From NCBI GenBank assembly GCA_964362625.1, contig CAYIFA010000019.1, positions 1-16,205 on the forward strand: 16,205 bases of DNA, written 5' to 3'. The notes below the pieces were generated by a model. That model saw only the letters and a list, made by a program, of their open reading frames with translations, searched no databases and was not told the origin of the DNA. The position numbers were made by a program, and so were the translations under genes. The DNA comes from CAYIFA01 sp964362625 (GTDB lineage Bacteria > Patescibacteriota > Minisyncoccia > 1-14-0-10-42-19). Shown piece after piece: positions 12,614 through 16,205 of the stretch (positions within the stretch are counted from its first letter, which is position 1; every line of letters begins with the position of its first letter).

Positions 12614-15022
12614 CTACGTTACAAAATTTATCAGCCGATCAGGCACGAATATCACCTTTTTCGGATTTTGGTTTCCAAGTATATTCTTAACCTTTTCGCG
12701 GTTTAGTGTCAATTGTTCGACCCTATCTTTCTGGATGCCGATATCTGCCTCAAATTTATCGCGAACTTTACCGTTTATTTGGACGATCAATGTGAATGTA
12801 TCTTCTTTTACTAGTTTGGGATCGTACTTCGGCCACTTTTCCAGATGGATTGATCCGAACCGCTTCTCGCCGAAATGTTTTTGCCACAGCTCTTCAACCA
12901 AAAAAGGTGCGAAAGGGGCAAGCAATTTTAAAAATATTTCTAGATGATTCTTGTTTATGGATTTTCTATTTTCTTCAAATTCATTTAATAAAATCATCAA
13001 CGCCGATATCGCGGTATTGTATTGCAAATTCTCAATATCGTCTGTAACTTTTTTAATGGTTTTATGAACTATTTTTTGAATTTTAGATTGCGGGATTAGA
13101 ATTTGTCCTTCGGCATTGCTCAGGATGGTGAGCGCACCGAACCATTTCGGATTTCGTGCTTCGGATTTCGAATTTTCGAAATCCAAATCTTGTGTGAAGC
13201 GCCACACCCGCTCTAAAAATCTGGTGACCCCGCGAACACCATCATCTCTAAAATCCCCACCCTGCTCAAATGGACCTAAAAACATCAAATACATGCGAAG
13301 GGCATCCGCGCCGTAAGCTCTGATGTATTCGTCCGGATTTACTACGTTTCCCTTTGATTTTGACATTTTTGCTCCGTCTTTTATCAAGAGGCCGTGCGCA
13401 CGGAATTTTGTAAACGGCTCTTCAAAATTGACCAAACCCCAATCCTTAAACGTCATAGCTAAAAAGCGGCTATATAGCAAATGCAAAACTGAATGCTCGG
13501 CTCCGCCGATATACATATTAACCGGCAACCATTTTTTGGTGATTTCTTTATCCCATGGATTTTTCGAATCCCTCACAGATGGATACCGCAGATAATACCA
13601 GGCAGAATCGAGAAAGGTATCCGAGACATCGGTTTCACGCCGCGCCCAAGATTTGCATTTTGGGCACCTTGCTTTATAAAATATTCCAACTGTTGCAAGA
13701 GGCGATTTGTCTGTTCCGGTCGGACGAAAATCTTTAATGTTTGGCAGCTTAACCGGCAAATCTTTTTCCGGAACCGGCTGCCATTTACACTTTTCGCAAT
13801 AGATCATCGGAATCGGCGGTCCCCAATAGCGTTGGCGAGAAATCAGCCAATCGCGCAATTTATACTGTATAACGGGTTTAGCTAATTTCTTATTAATAAC
13901 ATATTTAACTATCTCAGCACGCACATCGCCAGCTTTTTTACCATTAAATTCAGCGGGTTCGCTCAGACATCCATTAATCATGTCTGTGTAACATTCTTCT
14001 AAATTCAGGATTCGTCTACGCCTTTCTTGGTCATCTGGAAATAAGACTGGCTTTAATCTAATGTCGTATTTCTTGGCAAAAGCGAAATCTCGCTCGTCGT
14101 GAGCCGAACATTTAATAATGCCGGTTCCGTATTCTTTCAGGGCATAATTTGCAACCCAAATAGGTAAATCGCCATTCCCAACCGGGTCAATAATGTAACG
14201 CCCTGTAAAAACTCCTTTTGGCAATTTATCATCATAGTCAGCAGAAACGCGTTCCTTAACAAGCTTATCCGCAAACTCGGAAATTTCTTTCTTATTCGGG
14301 ACTCCTTCTAATAACTTTTCCAACAGCGGATGGTCCGGAGCGATAACAATAAATGTATCGGCTCGAAAAGCCTCGAAGTGGGCGGAAAACGTTTCTATTT
14401 CCATATCAGTACCTTTAACCGGAGCCTCGAAAAGCAACCCTTCACTTTTCCCAATCCAATTTCTCTGCGCAGTTTTTACGCGCTCTGACCAGTCTATTCT
14501 ATCTAAGTTATTCAGCAAATGCTCGGCATATTCAGTAATTTTAAAAAACCACTGCTCCAATTCTTTTTTGATTACTTTTGCCCCACAGCGTTCGCACTCT
14601 CCAGATACCACCTGCTCGTCCGCTAAAACAGTCTTGCATGATGGACACCAATTTACTTCGGCCTTTTTGCGATAAGCCAGCCCATGCCTGAACATCTGAA
14701 TAAAAATCCACTGAGTCCATTTGTAGTATTTGGGATCGTAAGTCTCTAGCTTTTCATCCCAGGCAAAACCATTGCCAATCGTGGCCAGCTGATTATAAAA
14801 ATTTTTCTCAGAGATTTTGGCCTGCGCCACCGGGTGCCTGCCGATTTTTATCGCGTAATTTTCAGAGTGGATGCCGAAACCATCTAAGCCGACTGGCTCA
14901 AAAACACTATACCCCTGCATCCGTTTGAATCTTCCGTAAATATCCGAACCGACAAACGCGTACATATTCCCGACATGCAATCCTTCAGCTGACGGATACG
15001 GAAACATCATCAGGTTATAAAA
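12614..15022 (-). CDS. leuS: Leucyl-tRNA synthetase, N-terminus lost in the assembly gap
   Basis: A class Ia synthetase that charges tRNA-Leu. The first visible Met pair (15010) is internal: the frame stays open to the gap (FYNL before MMFPYPS), and the family has about 40 more residues. Numbering from Met 15010, the HIGH-type motif is HVGN (12-15). A zinc knuckle has Cys122, Cys125, Cys139 and Cys142. The CP1 editing domain follows (about 195-400) with AHDERD (303-308). A second Cys-rich insert (YCEKCK, RCPKCK) lies before the catalytic loop KMSKS (548-552). A tRNA-binding helical domain and the closing VPDRLINFV complete the protein. The editing motif TTRPDT is not present; SAHFEAFRADT (209-219) occupies its place. 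A short repeat-derived insert lies near residues 609-623. Confidence 0.95.
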   Translation of the reverse strand, partial: FYNLMMFPYPSAEGLHVGNMYAFVGSDIYGRFKRMQGYSVFEPVGLDGFGIHSENYAIKIGRHPVAQAKISEKNFYNQLATIGNGFAWDEKLETYDPKYYKWTQWIFIQMFRHGLAYRKKAEVNWCPSCKTVLADEQVVSGECERCGAKVIKKELEQWFFKITEYAEHLLNNLDRIDWSERVKTAQRNWIGKSEGLLFEAPVKGTDMEIETFSAHFEAFRADTFIVIAPDHPLLEKLLEGVPNKKEISEFADKLVKERVSADYDDKLPKGVFTGRYIIDPVGNGDLPIWVANYALKEYGTGIIKCSAHDERDFAFAKKYDIRLKPVLFPDDQERRRRILNLEECYTDMINGCLSEPAEFNGKKAGDVRAEIVKYVINKKLAKPVIQYKLRDWLISRQRYWGPPIPMIYCEKCKWQPVPEKDLPVKLPNIKDFRPTGTDKSPLATVGIFYKARCPKCKSWARRETDVSDTFLDSAWYYLRYPSVRDSKNPWDKEITKKWLPVNMYIGGAEHSVLHLLYSRFLAMTFKDWGLVNFEEPFTKFRAHGLLIKDGAKMSKSKGNVVNPDEYIRAYGADALRMYLMFLGPFEQGGDFRDDGVRGVTRFLERVWRFTQDLDFENSKSEARNPKWFGALTILSNAEGQILIPQSKIQKIVHKTIKKVTDDIENLQYNTAISALMILLNEFEENRKSINKNHLEIFLKLLAPFAPFLVEELWQKHFGEKRFGSIHLEKWPKYDPKLVKEDTFTLIVQINGKVRDKFEADIGIQKDRVEQLTLNREKVKNILGNQNPKKVIFVPDRLINFVT
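13148..13184. repeat. Dispersed repeat inserted inside leuS
   Basis: CGGATTTCG occurs twice (13148-13156, 13162-13170). The second copy is part of a perfect palindrome, GGATTTCGAA (13163-13172) and TTCGAAATCC (13175-13184), with a 2-base centre. On the minus strand it is translated in the leuS frame as ENSKSEARNPK. From memory, the plus-strand reading FGFRASDFEF is a familiar signature of short repeats scattered through environmental genomes. Confidence 0.6.
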
Positions 15023-15122
15023 NNNNNNNNNNNNNNNNNNNNNNNNNNNNNNNNNNNNNNNNNNNNNNNNNNNNNNNNNNNNNNNNNNNNNNNNNNNNNN
15101 NNNNNNNNNNNNNNNNNNNNNN
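15023..15122. other. Assembly gap of 100 N
   Basis: A run of exactly 100 N, the usual placeholder for unknown length. It removes the 5' end of leuS and the 3' end of the antitoxin-like gene. Together these need more than about 200 bases, so the true gap is probably longer. Confidence 1.
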
Positions 15123-15225
15123 CCCGATCTCTTTCTGACAAATCGGCCTTGCCGTCGTCAATTGATTTGAGCGGTATTTTTAAAATAAGGAAATCGTGAG
15201 TTTTTTCTAATGTAACTTGGGTCAT
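15123..15225 (-). CDS. Antitoxin-like small protein, cut by the gap
   Basis: 34 residues are visible, MTQVTLEKTHDFLILKIP followed by LKSIDDGKADLSERDR, before the sequence runs into N. The pattern (a short strand, LxLKIPLKS, then a polar segment and SERDR) resembles small antitoxin-like proteins I have seen in Patescibacteria, but I cannot name the family. An ATG two codons upstream (15231) is only one base after the predicted -10, so it cannot be in the transcript; ATG 15225 lies at the expected leaderless start. A toxin gene might lie inside the gap, but nothing shows it. Confidence 0.5.
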
Positions 15226-15232
15226 ATTCATT

Positions 15233-15260
15233 ATATTAATAAATCTATACGAAAAGTCAA
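15233..15260 (-). promoter_or_regulatory. Promoter of the antitoxin-like gene
   Basis: TTGACT (15255-15260) and TAATAT (15233-15238) on the minus strand, 16 bases apart. The -10 ends 7 bases before ATG 15225. Confidence 0.6.
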
Positions 15261-15291
15261 ACGTGGTCGTTGGTTTTATTTAAAAAGTAAA

Positions 15292-15314
15292 GGGGTCGGC
15301 TGTTAACCGACCCC
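15292..15314 (-). terminator. Terminator of the 71-residue protein gene
   Basis: GGGGTCGG (15292-15299) pairs with CCGACCCC (15307-15314) across a 7-base loop. On the minus strand it is followed by TTTACTTTTTA. It begins 6 bases after the stop of the small gene. Confidence 0.85.
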
Positions 15315-15320
15315 CCTATG

Positions 15321-15536
15321 CTACTTCGACTTCTTCTTCGACTGTCCCGGCGTCGTGCCGTGATGGCGCGCCCGGGACTTCTTCCGAAGTCTCGTGTACT
15401 TCGTGTGGGCCACCCCTCGCTGGGTGACCGTGGTGGGGTACGAACACCCCAACCGCCCGCAACCTCCGCAACGATACTCTTGCTGGAAGGTGGCCTGGGA
15501 AAGAGCGTTGTTCCGAAGCTGCTTCGAAATTTGCAT
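15321..15536 (-). CDS. Small basic Cys/His protein, 71 residues, unknown function
   Basis: The protein starts MQISKQLRNNALSQATFQQE. A Cys cluster YRCGGCGRLGC (Cys23, Cys26, Cys31) with His44, His58 and His59 could bind zinc. The C-terminal third is very basic (RLRKKSRARHH, then SKKKSK), which suggests nucleic-acid or ribosome binding. I recognise no family. Support for the gene is strong: a perfect AAGGAGG site 6 bases before ATG 15536, a perfect consensus promoter, and a terminator right after the TAG. Codon use differs from the neighbours: by hand count about three quarters of third positions are G or C, and all eight Lys codons are AAG. This could mean very high expression or foreign origin. 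A longer frame in another phase begins at a TTG inside the -10 box and is rejected. A structured RNA is the alternative. Confidence 0.65.
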   Translation of the reverse strand: MQISKQLRNNALSQATFQQEYRCGGCGRLGCSYPTTVTQRGVAHTKYTRLRKKSRARHHGTTPGQSKKKSK

Positions 15537-15542
15537 CAATCT

Positions 15543-15549
15543 CCTCCTT
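15543..15549 (-). promoter_or_regulatory. Consensus Shine-Dalgarno of the 71-residue gene
   Basis: AAGGAGG on the minus strand, 6 bases before ATG 15536. It sets the start ten codons inside the longest open frame. Confidence 0.85.
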
Positions 15550-15584
15550 CGTACAGTTATTGCCAAACTGCTGATTCTTGCTCA

Positions 15585-15613
15585 ATTATATATCAAAAAA
15601 CCGAATTTGTCAA
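15585..15613 (-). promoter_or_regulatory. Perfect consensus sigma-70 promoter
   Basis: TTGACA (15608-15613), exactly 17 bases, then TATAAT (15585-15590) on the minus strand. Both hexamers are perfect, the strongest promoter in the window. The start point near 15578 leaves a leader of about 42 bases. Confidence 0.92.
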
Positions 15614-15642
15614 TGTTTTCAGACAAAATATCGCTAAAATCC

Positions 15643-16205
15643 TTATTTTTCAATGGTTTTTTGAGAGTTTCGCAATTTACCCAATGTTCTCCGCAAGGCT
15701 TCAAACGTGACGGTTATCTCCGAAGTCTCAAGATAGCCCATGTGGCCGATTCTAATGGTTTCCCCGGCAAGTTCGCCCGCGCCGCCGGCGATTTCAATGC
15801 CATATCCTTCACGCATATTTCTGATTATATCCTCGGCCTTAATGCCCTCCGGAACTTTTATAGCGGTTACGCCGTCGGAAAAATACTCTTTGGCAACAAT
15901 TTCTAAATCTAGGTCTGTTACGCGCTCTCGGACATAACCGGCCATTCGGCGGTGCCGATCATAAACATCAATTCCCTCTCTATATAGCAATGTAATTGCC
16001 TCTTTCAGGGCCCGTAATTGCGGAATCGCCGGTGTAAATGGCGTTTGACCATTTTTGGCGGCTTCAATGTATTTTCCTACATCAAAGTAAAACCGCGGCA
16101 TAGTTGATCTGCGATAGGCTTGTTTAGCGTATTCGTTAAACGCAACAAAAGATAGCGCGGGCGGCGTCATCAGTCCTTTCTGAACTCCGCCGACCACCAC
16201 GTCTA
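15643..16205 (-). CDS. Class V aminotransferase (serine/alanine-glyoxylate type), C-terminal part
   Basis: The frame is open to the right window edge; the visible part is about 187 residues. It begins just before the PLP lysine (DVVVGGVQKGLMTPPALSFV), where the family has GSQKGLMxPPGLAFV. It continues through FTPAIPQLRALKEAITLLYREG and ends with the small domain, GYGIEIAGGAGELAGETIRIGHMGYL, which carries the substrate-binding Arg and the GHMG turn typical of alanine/serine-glyoxylate aminotransferases. Phosphoserine or other class V substrates are possible. The first half, with the PLP phosphate loop, is outside the window. The reading Gly-Val instead of Gly-Ser before the Gln-Lys pair is unusual. 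No clear terminator follows; the consensus promoter of the next gene lies 30 bases downstream. Confidence 0.88.
   Translation of the reverse strand, partial: DVVVGGVQKGLMTPPALSFVAFNEYAKQAYRRSTMPRFYFDVGKYIEAAKNGQTPFTPAIPQLRALKEAITLLYREGIDVYDRHRRMAGYVRERVTDLDLEIVAKEYFSDGVTAIKVPEGIKAEDIIRNMREGYGIEIAGGAGELAGETIRIGHMGYLETSEITVTFEALRRTLGKLRNSQKTIEK

Noticed and set aside
15316..15585. An 89-residue frame on the minus strand overlapping the 71-residue gene
   Set aside because: It starts with TTG inside the -10 box, so it would not be in the transcript, and it lacks a ribosome site. The other phase has the perfect site and G/C third positions.
1..16205. CRISPR array, insertion sequence, prophage or alternative genetic code
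   Set aside because: There are no regularly spaced repeats, no transposase, integrase or phage structural genes, and TGA ends several genes, so the code is standard.

Overview
The window looks like chromosome from a small-genome bacterium, most likely of the Candidate Phyla Radiation (Patescibacteria, Parcubacteria-like). That placement is inference. It rests on tightly packed short operons, several toxin-antitoxin style genes, a TrmB-type regulator in front of glmS, a leucyl-tRNA synthetase with HVGN in place of the usual HIGH-type motif, several start codons placed where a leaderless mRNA would begin, and a tRNA without encoded CCA. TAA, TAG and TGA are all used as stops, so the code is standard. 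A 100-N assembly gap lies at 15023-15122.

Layout. 1-312: end of an unknown helical protein and a bidirectional terminator. 316-1602 (-): a Cys/Met-metabolism PLP enzyme. 1687-1823: an inverted repeat, then tRNA-Arg(CCG). 1824-2083: a gene-free stretch with a dispersed palindromic repeat. 2084-2816 (-): a Phd-type antitoxin plus PIN toxin module with a consensus promoter and a palindromic operator. 2869-4795 (+): a PHP phosphoesterase with an altered metal motif, then purC with an unusual Cys4 tail. 4825-6142 (-): antitoxin, RelE-like toxin and folD, all overlapping. 6170-11908 (-): trmB-like regulator, glmS, yvcK/glmR, tsaC, glyA and a small membrane protein, ending in a clear terminator. 11952-15022 (-): leuS (5' end lost in the gap), a 27-residue membrane peptide gene and pgsA. 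15123-15260 (-): a truncated antitoxin-like gene. 15292-15613 (-): a self-contained transcription unit for a 71-residue basic Cys/His protein with a perfect sigma-70 promoter. 15643-16205 (-): the C-terminal part of a class V aminotransferase.

How the genes fit together. glmS makes glucosamine-6-phosphate for peptidoglycan, and yvcK encodes the family that in Bacillus (GlmR) stimulates GlmS; both sit behind a sugar-sensor type regulator. glyA and folD supply and convert one-carbon folates, and purC is a purine-pathway step. tsaC, leuS and the tRNA belong to translation, and pgsA to phospholipid synthesis.

The items most worth following are the 71-residue basic protein unit, the 27-residue membrane peptide, folD as third gene of an overlapping toxin-antitoxin operon, the leaderless promoter architecture, the PurC zinc-knuckle tail, and the PHP protein that lacks both histidines of motif I.
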